Origin: Acanthochromis polyacanthus
Taxonomy: Eukaryota; Chordata; Actinopteri; Pomacentridae
Direction of reading: 5' to 3'
Assembly: GCF_021347895.1 (NCBI RefSeq)
Contig: NC_067119.1
Location: 6,522,534 to 6,586,533 of the forward strand
DNA: 64,000 nt
Position numbers and translations under genes: made by a program. This document shows, in pieces, positions 23,801 to 35,199 of this stretch (positions are counted from its first letter, which is position 1; every line of letters starts with the position of its first letter). A model generated the notes under the pieces. That model ran no database searches. It was given only the letters and a program-made list of their open reading frames with translations, and was not told the origin of the DNA.

Positions 23801-25830
23801 TAGCTCGATTTATTCAAACATTGAATCCACTGTCATGTTGTTTTAATCGTTTTATTTTTTAGCGTGGTCTAATAAATATTAATTAAAGAATATACCTTTT
23901 ATAAGCTGTACTAACGCAGTTATCATGAGACACCGCCCTACCAGTGAATGAGAAAATTAAAACAAGCACACATTTAACAAGGGCAGGTGAAAACGTAATT
24001 TTATTTTTACAAAGCTAAAAAAGGGACATTTCTCAGTTGTATGTTTGATTTAATTAATAAACACCATACATTTACAATACAACAAGGAGGATTTATGTTT
24101 CTATTCTGGCCTAATTGTTTTTTAAAGGCAAATCTTTATCAAAAAAATAAAAATAAAAGGAGAGACTTGAGTGATATACTGAATATAAATTAGAGTACGA
24201 CCTGTTTTAATTTTGTGAGACCAAAAAGCATTAATTATACAAAGAGAAGCTTTGAACTAATTCAATTTAAATCAAGTTTAATTATATAGGTGTTTTCAAA
24301 CAGCCTAAGGTGACCGTAGACTTCTGTTTGTGTTGTCAGACAGCAGCACCACAAAATATGTGCCAATACCAAGACAGACTAAAGACATACAAAATCAACT
24401 GTACGGTCAATAAGGAAGTCTTGAGCATCAAACAGTAGCATTTCTGCATTGTGGTTTTATTTTTTATACACCAGTTGGTTCCTTTTCTGCCTCCATTTAT
24501 CTTGGAAATGTATTTATTGTATGCAAAGAAAAGTAAAAAAAAATCATGGACCAGCTGGCAAATCAAAATATAATAGAATAAAATGCTGTCGGAGCTTCTG
24601 CTGCTTTTAAATATTTATTCTGCTGCAGATCAGCTTTTGTTATTCAATATTATCCCTGCTGGGACAACACACACAAACAGGTTGGATTTACTCTTATGCC
24701 TTTTTGTGTGTTTTATTTGAGAAAGTAACACATTTAAATCTGCATTTGGGCCCATTTAACATCAGTAATCTATGAATTAATTTCAATTAATTCATTGAAC
24801 ATTAGACTTTAATAGTTCATATGTGTTTAAGCAAGATTTCTACATATTCAGAACACATCAAAAATGGCTTTTCTATGTTTTGAGATGATTTTTAAGAATC
24901 GTACATGTCAGCTATGTTACTGAAGCTGCAAGAGCACAGTAGATTTTGACTTTAACTAATTAAAAAGTTGATCACAAATGTTAGAAACCTGTCACTGTGT
25001 GTGCCATTATCAACGTTACAGAAAGAAAACAAGAGTTCTCTGCTTCTTTAATCAAATCTCTGAGGCAAAGAAAGGAGCAACAGGTGACAATGATCTTAAT
25101 TTAATTCATGTTAAAAATTAATTTAAAACTTTTTCACCTTAAGATGATCGTCACAGCTTTTGGTTTATAGTTCATGCTTAATTTGTTTTTCATATTTCAA
25201 CCTCAAAAGACTAACTTTTAAGATATACGAAATATATTTTTGTCCATAGTATTTTATTTTTGCTATATTCTCCCAGCATTAACAGTAGACAGTGTGGCAT
25301 TATCAGTATTAATAATAGGAATTTCTGCAAATCTCATGTTGCAGCAGAGCACAACGATTTATCAAGTATTCAATCAGTTGTAAACTATCGAATTAATTTA
25401 ATAATATTCATAAATTTTGTTTGTATAGCACTTTTGTTGGGACTCAAAGAAACTTTACAGGCAGGAAATAAAAACAAAAACAATCAAATACATTAATTTA
25501 TTTAAATTTTGTATTATTTAATAATTAATTTATCAGCTTGAGTTAATTTCAATTTTCTAAATCTAAATTAGATATGAATATTATCCTGACAGTAACCTGA
25601 AAATCTTTGAGTTGTTGACAAAACAAGATATTTTGAGGACTTCTTCTTGGAAGTTGGGACAGTTTTCACCATTTTCTAGCATTTTATCAACTAATAAAGT
25701 CATCAGGAAAATAATAAGCAATGAAAATAATTGATTTGCAGCCTTGATAATAAACCTTGTCCAACCTCGGAAATTTCAGTTTATGCTATTTGGTGTAGAT
25801 ATATCTAATTACTCTGCCAAGGAACGCAGC
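23800..25830. other. non-coding stretch
   Basis: Very AT-rich. A repeat tail (TTTGTATAGCACTTTTG) lies at 25390-25470. No gene recognised. Confidence 0.5.
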
Positions 25831-25832
25831 GT

Positions 25833-25833
25833 A

Positions 25834-25897
<64 letters not shown>
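25833..25897. repeat. (GTCT)n microsatellite within a repeat
   Basis: About 16 perfect TCTG units are followed by CAGCAACATTACTCAAAAAC and GGATTTGGATGAAATTTTCA. The following sequence is a conserved flank I recognise from many genomes after this microsatellite, which suggests that the array rides on a dispersed element rather than arising in place. Confidence 0.85.
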
Positions 25898-25899
25898 AG

Positions 25900-27550
25900 C
25901 AACATTACTCAAAAACGGTATAACGGATTTGGATGAAATTTTCAGGGAAGGTCAGAAATGACACACGGACCAAGTGATTAGATTGTGGCAGTGATGCGGT
26001 TTATAGTCTGGATCCACAGATTTGTTAAAGATTTCTGTATCATTGCCAGATAGCAGCACGTACAATGACCTAAACTTTCAGGTCACACAGTTTGCCTCTG
26101 AAAACTGAGCAAATAAACAGCACATGCTTGTTCTAAAAGCAGCTCTTTCACTCATACTGCAGATCCATTTACGACATGAAGTGCGTCACAGGATTATCGC
26201 CACTCCCGCAGCTCTCCTGTATTATTCTAAAATCCATTAAGAGTAAGTAGAGCTTCATAACACACTCAGATACAGCGGCGTAGCTCTGCCACAGTTTGTC
26301 CAACAATGCAGATTAAAGGACAGCTATACATGCTGCAGGGGAGCGTGAGGGGAGCAGCTGGGCTAAAATAATCGGCCGGGCTGATACTGTGAAGCACCAG
26401 CTCCAGTGGTGTGGAGGCAGAGCAGCCATGCAGAAACAATCCACAACACAGCTGATCCTGCAGAAGACACTGTGTGGATTTCACATTCACGCTGCTCACT
26501 TCTGACTCAAACAGCTAAATGACTGACCAACAAATGGACAGTAAAAGTGACTCCAGAGTCAGTTCAAACATGCAAGGTTTTCAGATGTATGTTCGACTAT
26601 ATTGTGTGTTTCTACAGGGTTTAGTCACTTTTTCAGTAGCACTATATTGAAATTTGTAACATCATAGCACCAAAGGGATGGTAAGAGAAGCAAGAAAACA
26701 CAACTATTAATTAAAGGAGTGAAGTATACACGCTATATAAACAAAATAAATAAGAAAAACTGACTTACTTACTGCAAGAATATACAGTAAGTAAGAATAA
26801 ACAATAAGAAAAATATTAAATGGAAAATGCTCAGTGAGCGTAATATACACTCTATGTGAAATAAGAATGTATGAATGTTAGAGTGTTTTGTTTGGAGTAC
26901 AAATAATGTGTAAGAGTAGAAGAAAATGAAATATAATGAAATATATTTAGACCATCTTTATTTAGACTCAGAATGAGGTACAAGCACTCTGGATTAATTA
27001 AATCAAGAGGATCCCCTGCAGTGTTTTTAGCTTCTTTCAGTACCAAATTGTCATTTTGTGTTACCAGAGTTTGTTCTTGTCCCTCCACAGCAGCTCAGCA
27101 TGGAGGCATCGTCTGGGGAAAGAAGGACTTTCAGACCTTAACATGGAAGTGAATGAGGAAGACAAGAGTTCAGGAGTGCAGGGAAGCCATGAAACACAAC
27201 AAATACTGACAATTTACTGTTTTTTCCATGTATTTCTAGTTGTCGTAGCTCCACCAGCAAATAAAATGAGGCTATTGTTGATGTATGTATCATGCAAGAG
27301 GGCGATTAATCACTAATTCACTTCAATAGGCATACTGACATGCGCGCTGTTCCTGAATTCTGCAAAAATTTATCTCAAAGATCAGAAAAATAGCTTTCTA
27401 AATGCCAACTTTAATTTAGCAAAGCAGGAGAACAAGCCCGTGACATTTTATTATTGTTTTTGAGAGGAATAATGTTAAAGAAATGCTGAATGAGGAGCTT
27501 TTCAGATGTTGATGACGATGCAGAAGACACTGAAGAAAAGTTCTCTTAGT
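25900..27550. other. non-coding stretch
   Basis: The first 150 bases belong to the flank of the microsatellite-bearing repeat. The rest has no recognisable gene. A frame at 27101 (ATGGAGGCATC...) after an acceptor-like CCTCCACAG closes after 13 codons. Confidence 0.45.
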
Positions 27551-27558
27551 GGTCCGTG

Positions 27559-29081
27559 CAGTGGCGTGCACAGACATTTTGGGGGGCAGGTGCTCAGTGG
27601 GGGAAAAAAAGGGCACCTCGTGCAGCGTGTAAAACCACTGGCTGCCTCAACATAACAGTGTGAGATTTGAAAAATAAAAAAATCAGGAACACATTTTCTG
27701 TAATGGCATTGATTTTATCCTTTCCTTCTGGGCATGCTGCAATTGGTAAATTAAAGAGATCGACAATATCAAGACTGATTCCTGACATTAGGCTACAACA
27801 AGGCAGAAAACTACTTTTTCTTTTGTCATTTAACAAATAAGCCACAGCAAGTGTTTCCTCTACCTAATGTAGGCTAATAGTAAATCTACACAAACTAAAT
27901 ATTCAGTTTTAGTATACTGATCCTATGCTGTACCAATCCACCAAATGAGATTGGCTGTGTGGTCATCATCATCACATTATATTGAAAATAATAACGGTTG
28001 AAACACCTAATTTCCACAATTGTCTAAGTTATACATTTGTTATCTTTCATTCGGCATACATTAAAACTCACGAAATGTTTTTTTTTTCAATAAAATAATC
28101 ACATTTGAGTAAGACTTTTGGCTGTTTGCGAGATTTCAATTGTGTTTTCAAAGCAATTCATGCACTAAAAGTTTATTTTACCACAATAAAGTGTATTTAT
28201 GGAAGATGAATTCAATGATGGAATACAAAGTAAAAGTGAAAATGACAATTTCTTAATAATACGACTTTAAAAAAAAAAAACAGATACTAATTGCCAAGCG
28301 TGTGGTGCCTCAGCCGGCTGAGTTTCCTTGTCTGTTCACCCTCGGCTCCGTTTAACTGGGCCTTCCGCCCTGTTGCGGCAGCCGTGGACACAACAGGCGT
28401 GAACCATTCTTGTCCCCAGTCACACTGCAAACTATATTTATCTTGCTCAATACTTATCTTGCTCGCTGACTCCTGATCACAACAATTTCAACACTCGCCA
28501 CCCAATATGGCGGACCAGCTAATAGCCCGGAAGTGTGACGTCATCTGAAACACTCCTATAGAGAAAATCATGGCACTCGAGGTGCGTTCAGTGACATTAT
28601 GGAAAAACATTAACATTCGATTAACTCAGCAAAGGAGGAAATGCACATAGATAACACAGCCCAGACAATATTCCAGTCAAAATATGAGGGCTTTCTAACA
28701 CGGGCAGTTGGCTAATTTAGGCACGGTTGTTAAGCGCTGCATGAAACAGGCTACTTCACAACAGGGATAAATAAATGCACTGTGTGGCAACTAAGGCTTA
28801 TGAACAATACACTTGATTCATTTACCTGATACCTGGTTGGTGTCTGTAGTCAGTGTGGAGATGCCTGTGGACTGTGCAGCTTCTGCCACGCGCGTGTCCG
28901 CTCCTCCTGTTCACGTTACGAGATGGGGCATGGCACGGGTCCTGTGTGTGTGTGCATCAATGTGTGTGTTTAACGTTTAAATTTTCTTTTAAAAGTTGAG
29001 ACGCAGAGGGCACCTGCTTGATCCTGAGGGCAATGGGCAGGTGCTCTTGCACCACTTGGTGTCAATCTGTGCATGCCACTG
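27559..29081. mobile_element. non-autonomous hAT element with 8-bp target duplication
   Basis: The ends are CAGTGGCGTGCACAGA at 27559 and its near-perfect inverse TCTGTGCATGCCACTG at 29081, one mismatch. The first 100 bases also share GGGCAGGTGCTC with the right end. Flanks are GGTCCGTG (27551-27558) and GGTCCATG (29082-29089), an 8-bp target duplication with one mismatch, diagnostic of hAT transposition. The 1523-bp interior has no transposase. It holds a GC-rich island with promoter-type sites. Confidence 0.85.
28503..28543 (+). promoter_or_regulatory. YY1-ETS-CRE site cluster inside the hAT element
   Basis: Within 41 bases lie AATATGGCGGACC (YY1-like), CCGGAAGTG (ETS/GABP) and TGACGTCA (perfect CRE palindrome). 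This combination is typical of CpG-type, often bidirectional, housekeeping promoters. An ATG at 28570 (ATGGCACTCGAG) runs into GTGCGT at 28582, a passable donor, so a four-codon first exon is possible. Confidence 0.55.
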
Positions 29082-29162
29082 GGTCCATGTGCTTGAAAAC
29101 TTCTTCATTGATCGAGGTGGAAAGAATAGAATAAATGACTGGAGTGAATAAACCAAAACATA

Positions 29163-29480
29163 CACTAACGATCAAAAGTTTAGGGTCACTTTTTTCAATG
29201 AAGATAACATTAAATTAATCAAAAATCCAGTTTAGACATTGTTACTGTGGTAAATAAAAGGCTGATTTTTAATGGAATATCTCCATAGGGGTACAGAGGA
29301 ACATTTCCAGCAACCATCACTCCTGTGTTCTAATGCTACATTGTGTTAGCTAATGGTGCTGAAAGGCTAACTGACGATTAGAAAACTCTTGTGCAGTTAT
29401 GTTAGCACATGGATAAAAGTGTGAGTTTACATGGAAAACATGGAAACGTCTGGATGATCCCAAACTTTCCAACGGTCGTG
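29163..29480. mobile_element. Tc1/mariner-type MITE (copy 1)
   Basis: Diverged inverted ends CACTAACGATCAAAAGTTTA and its counterpart (AAACTTT...GGTCGTG) are flanked by TA on both sides. The interior is the reverse complement of the interior of the MITE at 51030-51311, so they are one family in opposite orientation. No transposase. Confidence 0.75.
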
Positions 29481-29946
29481 TAGGTGCCAGAAATCAGCAC
29501 ACATGCAGCATTTTGCCCACATCCCAGCACAAAGCCGGCAGAAAAATACTGGAAAACTCTCCATAAAAATGAGAATGAAGTGAAAACGTGCAGTCTGTGC
29601 ATGATTCAGCTGAATCCAAGAGGCACCAGGAGACAGTTTCTATCTCATTTATGTATTTATGTAAGTGCAGCAGTTTGTGACACGGTTCTGATAATGAAAA
29701 TCCACGTCCGAGTTGTTGGACATAATCAGTTTGCGTTCTCGAGGGACGTTTTAAATTTAGCTCATAATGAAAAGCAGCGATTTATTTGCTCAGGCGTCAC
29801 CACTTCATCTCGGCCCACTGACTTCTACAACAGCCGCTCATTTCCCTCACCGGTCTACCTGAATGAAAATGAAATCCTCAGTTCCAATAAAACACAGAGG
29901 GTGTGGATGTACAGACTGTGTTAAAGCCACTGTGGTGCATTTATGA

Positions 29947-31030
29947 CAGAGGTGTCAAAAATGCAGCCAGCAGACCAAACCCGGCCCTCCAGAGGTTCCA
30001 GTCCGGCCCACAGGACGACTTCGTAAAGTGCAAAAATTACAGAGAAGACATTAACTCAGTTGTGTTTTTTGTCTATTTTTGTTGTTTTGTTCCTTTTTTG
30101 TCATTTTTTGTTTTGTTGGTGTAATTTTTGTTGCTTTGTAACTTTTTTGGCTATTTTTTGTCTCTTTTTGTTTTGTTGTGATTGCAGATTGTAAATTTGT
30201 TAAATAATAAATGTAAAATATTTGTAAACCATGACAAGTTGTTTTGATCATAAAGTAAAATAGTAAAATCTGTTGTTTTTTGGTCCGTTTTTGGCTGACT
30301 TTTGTCATTTGTTTCATGTTTTTATGTTTCCTTTTTGTCTCACTTGCGGTTTTTTGTCTTATTTTTTGTCATTTTGTGTTTTGCTGTATTCACTGTTTTG
30401 TGTGTTGTTTTTGTCTGTTGGCTATCTATTTTTTTGTCGTTTTGTTCTTTTTTGTCTTGCTTCTGTCTAGTTTTTGTCGTTTTGTAATTTTTTAGCAATT
30501 TTTTGTCTCGGTTTTGTCCATTTTTTTTGCTTTGTAACTTTTTGTCAAATTTTCAGTCTCTTTTTTGTTATGTTTCGTGTCGTTTGTCTCATTTTTAGAA
30601 TTTTGTGTCTAGTTTTTGTAATATTTCGTCTTGTTTTCATTGCCGTCTGTGTTTTTTTTTGACAGATTTTTGTCATTTTGATCATAAAGTAAAATACTGT
30701 ATTGTTCAGTTCCAGATATCTTTTGTTCCTTTGTAGACACTCTGTACAGAACTGTATGTTTTAATGTGTTGATGAAAAAGTGAGGCAAAATGCTGCTAAA
30801 ATTGAATTTATTTTTCTAGAAAAATTTCAGGCTGTTCATAATGATTTTTTGAACAGATAATTCCTTTAATGTGAGCATTTTCAGAATGTATTTTTTTGGA
30901 CTAAAACAAAGGAAAAAATAGGAGTTGTCGTTATTTATAGGTTATTATGCTGTGACTTTACCTGTCTGGTCCACTTGAGATGAAATTGGCTGTAAGTGGC
31001 CCCTGAACTAAAATGACTTTGACACCTCTG
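29947..31030. mobile_element. element with GGTGTCAAA ends and T-rich core (copy 1)
   Basis: The inverted ends are CAGAGGTGTCAAA at 29947 and its complement TTTGACACCTCTG at 31030. Just inside the left end, CGGCCCTCCAGAGG and CAGTCCGGCCCACAGG match the repeat known in fish for 'ccggcccgc' words. The core at 30060-30670 is a degenerate run of TTTTGTCxTTTTTG words. I see no clear 8-bp target duplication. The family is hAT-like by its ends; class is inferred. Confidence 0.6.
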
Positions 31031-31468
31031 AATTCACTTGACCTTGTATGAAATTGGCTTTTTGAATGTTATCCAACCTCTGAAGAGCTTCAATCCTGTT
31101 CTGGCGTGCAGGGCGGATTAACAGCAAGATAGAAATCCAATTTTGGAGGGTGGTGGTTTGAGCTGCACTTTCTGATGTTGTTATGTGGTTTTGTTTTATT
31201 TGTTGTACTTACATCAAGAAGCAGCGAGTGAACTGTCAAGCACTCCTCTTTCAGATTTAATAAACAGTCCAGTGTTGTGAAGGTCAGCTCTTATCGGCTC
31301 AGAGGGATCGCAAGAGGATCTAGAGACCGTTATCTCTGCCTTTATTAGCTCCCAGATGAGCTTATCGGACTCTATATGTGGAGGTCAAACAGTCCAGTAG
31401 CAACAACATGTCAGAAATATCAGATATCAGGTTTTACTTTTGGTTTCTAAAGGCCTTAATGGTTAACT

Positions 31469-31866
31469 CAGGGGTGTCAAACATATGGAGGACTTTGCAA
31501 AGTGTAAAAACCACAGAGAAGACATCAGTACACGTAACTGATATTTTAAATTTGTCCTTTGATCTTTATAGATACTCTGTGATCTCTAAGTTGTAATGTT
31601 GTAATGTGTAAATGATAAACTGAGGCAAAATGTTGTTGAAATTGCACTTATCTGTCTGAAGGAATTTCCAGTTGTTCATTAATGTCTTGCAAAAACAGAT
31701 AAGTCAACATTTTCAGAATGTACTTTTTTGCACTAAAACAAAGGAAAATTTTGGAGTTTCAGTTATTTATAGGCTATTATACTGTGATTTTAGTGGTTCG
31801 GCCCACTTCAGATCAAATTTGGCTGAATGTGGACCCTGAAGTAAAAGGAGCTTGACATAACTACTG
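31469..31866. mobile_element. element with GGTGTCAAA ends (copy 2, short)
   Basis: It starts CAGGGGTGTCAAACATATGG and shares AAAAACCACAGAGAAGACAT with copy 1, as well as the right-end block GGCTGAATGTGGACCCTGAA. The T-rich core of copy 1 is missing here. The right end (GCTTGACATAACTACTG) is eroded. Confidence 0.6.
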
Positions 31867-31944
31867 ATATAATAATTCAGTTTTCTGCTCTCAGACCCTC
31901 AATTCAAACCTCATTTTATTGAGAGAAAATTCTGTAAATTAAGG

Positions 31945-31946
<2 letters not shown>

Positions 31947-31983
<37 letters not shown>
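31947..31983. repeat. (TA)n microsatellite
   Basis: About 18 uninterrupted TA units in unique sequence. Confidence 0.9.
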
Positions 31984-31987
<4 letters not shown>

Positions 31988-31989
31988 AT

Positions 31990-33360
31990 TTCAATACAGA
32001 CAACAAATCTGGCAAATTCTGGCAAATTCACTGATTTTTTTTATTAACACAAAATGTTTTTTCTTCTTCTTCCTTTTTTAAAAAAAGTAATCAGTTCTTT
32101 TATAATGTGTAGCAGTAAAACGACGCAGTTATATTGCATTTAAATTGACAAAATGCATAATTTATTTACAGATACTTTACATTATTTACCCCATTTTAAC
32201 TGGTTGTTAAAGTTACAGTATTCCACATTTGTGCAGCTTTTTTTTTTGCACCTTTGCTGCTGGATTTTCATCTTTGTGTGTGTGTGTGTGTTTTTTCCTG
32301 AATTTGTTCCACAGTGTTTATATATATATATATTTTAACTCGGGTGTTTAAAAGCATTATTTGTGAGTTTCTTGGCTAAATTTGCATAATTAATAATATT
32401 GAAGGGTCTTGATCTTTCTATTTAGTTCAGTCAGCTAAATGAATATGTTACATCTTGATGAAGTTTCATCCGTAATTAAATTAAATTACTTCGGTAAATG
32501 TACATAATTAATAACTCTGCAGGGTATTAAACTCAAATCTTTAAACGCCACAGCAACATTCTTATTTCTCTGCGGGAAAACACTTTGGCTCAGCAGCTGT
32601 TGTTTTAAATGCGCTACATAAACAATAACTTAATTATGCTTATACTTAATTATGCCTATATTTCCCTTGACACGACTATTTTTTAGCAAGGATTAACTCT
32701 GAATATTAGTTTAAATGCAAATCATTTGACAAACACAGGGATTAGAAATATTTATGCTGCTGCTGTTTTCTTGTCCAGTTTTCACATGAAAAATGCAAAA
32801 CAGTGACATCAGACAAACAAAACTAAACATTTCAGTTCAGAGTGAACTCCTGCCAGAGGGAAACGGGCCTCTCTGCTTCGTCAGTTCACAGCAGAAAGCA
32901 ACTGTCAGCCTTTTCTCTCAGCGAACAAAGAACAAAGACATCACACAAAACAGCGATCGTTGTGCCAAGAGTTTGTCAGGAAGCCTCGCGTGTCCTTCAG
33001 GCCCAGTGACCTCTTCAGAACTTTCTGGCTCGTTTAGACCAAACTCCCACAATTGGAGATGCTGTCATGAAATGTTTGCTGTGGAGGCTGTTTGGCCGCC
33101 TGCCTCCAGGATGGACCGGCTGCAGAAACACTCATCCGTCCTCCCACTGCATGCATGCAGTTAAAACAGAAAAGAAGTCAGCTGGAAACACGGTCATGCT
33201 TAGTGGTGAAACAGTTCATGTGTGGCTGAAATCAGGTGTGAAGGGAAGTGAAGCACACCTGTGACAAACTGCTGGCTCGGTTTAGTCCGTTTAGGCCAAA
33301 TTTGACCTGTTTTAAAGTTTGAAAATGTGGGGAAAACAAAAGTATTTTCACAGCGAAACT
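31990..33360. other. non-coding stretch
   Basis: Short (TG)n near 32274-32291. A 123-codon frame at 32793-33164 has no domain; I regard it as chance. Confidence 0.5.
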
Positions 33361-33369
33361 TCTGATTCC

Positions 33370-33944
33370 TAGCCTAGCCACGCTATACCCATGTTTCTGA
33401 CGGCACAAGGGTCTAGGGAAGCTCGACAGGGAGGGAGGCGGGCTAAAAGGTTGTCTATCAAATCCCTCTGCAGCAATTGGGTAGGTGTACAACCAATCAA
33501 CGCAACGAATAGGCTGACGTAGTTCCGAGAGCACCGGCGGATTGTGGCTAAGTCCCATTAGCTTCCCAACCAGCGGAGCCAACTGGTATATTAAGGATTT
33601 GCCATATCCTGTCGGCATAAGTCCAAATACGTCTTTCTTCTCAATGAAACACTTCAGTGCCGTCCTTTGTTTATCTTTCAAGTTGAATTTTAGCTTCAAA
33701 TCTTTAAGGGCTGTGGCCAAAGCCGAGTCGAAAGATAACCGTTTTTTGTGCGCTGGTTGTTTCTGTCAGAATCGTCACGCCTCTGTCGTCACTTAGTTAC
33801 GCCCGCCTTCTGACTCTACACTTCATGGTGATTGGTCCGGCCACTTTTAGGAGAATCCATCCTCGAGCCTTATGGAGGGTAACTAGACCCACCCTGGCAG
33901 AGAATTAAATTCGTTGCCGTGGGTTGTCTAGCGTGGCTAGGTTA
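33370..33944. mobile_element. 575-bp DNA transposon carrying a helicase gene 5' end
   Basis: The inverted ends are TAGCCTAGCCACGCTA at 33370 and TAGCGTGGCTAGGTTA ending at 33944 (one mismatch over 16). They are flanked by a perfect 9-bp direct repeat TCTGATTCC (33361-33369 and 33945-33953). The interior encodes, on the minus strand, the start of a RecQ-like helicase. A 9-bp duplication fits Mutator-like elements, but I cannot assign the superfamily. The element is too small to be autonomous. Confidence 0.8.
33560..33755 (-). pseudogene. RecQ-like helicase, N-terminal fragment
   Basis: The minus frame reads LKDKQRTALKCFIEKKDVFG, then LMPTGYGKSLIYQLAPLVGK. PTGYGKS is Walker A (motif I) of a superfamily 2 helicase, and the upstream block fits motif 0 of RecQ-like proteins. 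The match continues to about NPPVL, then stops before the DEAH box, so motifs II-VI are absent. There is no in-frame ATG; the frame opens after a TGA upstream. Upstream on the same strand lies a CCAAT box (GGACCAATC near 33830), so the element seems to hold the promoter and first exon of its parent gene. RecQ-like helicases unwind DNA; this fragment cannot. Confidence 0.7.
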
Positions 33945-34788
33945 TCTGATTCCCACAGTTTCAACATTTTTGGGTTAGGATTAGAGCTGGACTTTTTTTT
34001 TGGTGGAAATAAAGAAATCTTAACAAAAATGTTTCTTAATAAAATAAACAGCACAGTTCAGTCCAACCACACATCATGATGTCATGTTGTATGTGTGCTT
34101 GCATGTGAATGGCTGTCGATATGTAGGGAGGGTGGAGATTTTTTTAAATTTTATTTTTACTTCTATTTTTAATTGTATTTATTTATTGCCTTCTTTGTTT
34201 TTAATTCTTGTGAAGCACTTTGTGTTGTTCTGCATGAAAAGTGCTATACAAATAAATAAAGTCTGAAGTTTGCAGTTTGAAGTGTAGTTAGATTCTTTTG
34301 TGCAGTGGCTCACCATCCAGTAATGGTGTTCCTCAGAATGTCTTCTTGTAGTTCCCAGCACAGTGCAGACTTCTCATGATATTGCAATCCGGTTTGTGGA
34401 ATCCAACTCAAAAAGCTGACCTATGGGCAAGGTCAGAATTCAATTACATTCGTGCTTCAAGTATTTGCAAAGTAATTCCCTCTCATCTTGTTTCTCATCT
34501 TGTCATGCACAATACTACATCACACATCCAGTTCAAAGATATCACAAACATTTTAACTGCTTTTAAAGTTAAAGCTTGACATATTCAACACAACAATAAT
34601 TATTCACATCATAATATGAACCTAGAAAACGTGCATCCGCCTCGTTTCATTAGCTTTTAAACCTGTAAAACCTTTCGGCAGTAACAGGCCATTTTCCTCA
34701 CTGGAAACACAGAAGTCCTCAAAGTCCCCAAAAATAATATGTTTCTGCAACTAGCCAGTAAATATAAAGCAATTAAGCATAACTTGGG

Positions 34789-35170
34789 CAATGTTCTGCT
34801 GGGAAACTTTGGGTCCTAGCACCTACCTAAGCACTGCTGCAGACCATCCACACCCTTCCATGGAAACTGTGCTCCCTGATGGCCTCTTTCAGCAGGAAAA
34901 TGCTCCAAACCACAAAGCAGCAATGGTTCAGGAGTGGTTTGAGGAGCACAACTACCAGTTTGAGGTGTTGACTCAGTCCAATCCAGCATCTGTGGGATGT
35001 TCTGGACAAACAAGTCCGATCCACGGAGCAACTTCCAGGACTTAAAGGATCTGCTGCTAACATCCCAGTGACCAGAGCACACCTTCAGGGGTCTAGTGGA
35101 GTCCATGCCTCGTTGGGTCAGAAAAAGGGGGACAAACACAATATTAGGCAGGTGGTCATAATGTGTGAAG
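34789..35170 (+). pseudogene. Tc1/mariner transposase relic (3' part)
   Basis: The plus frame reads LFQQENAPNHKAAMVQEWFE, then EHNYQFEVL, the DDE block with the second aspartate changed (QEN for QDN). After a frameshift near 34970 it continues with HLWDVLDKQV and later LKDLLLTSQ-like words. It ends near ATATTAGGCAGGTGGTCATA, the familiar tail of this family. No inverted ends are recognised. Inactive by mutation and truncation. Confidence 0.75.
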
Positions 35171-35199
35171 GACACTAATATCCTAAAACAGGCAGACAC

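Noticed and set aside
29484..29924. 146-codon plus-strand frame
   Set aside because: It starts at GTG next to the MITE end. No in-frame early ATG, no domain, and composition is like the surrounding non-coding DNA.
32793..33164. 123-codon plus-strand frame
   Set aside because: No domain, biased to Ser/Gln without pattern, no splice or promoter context.
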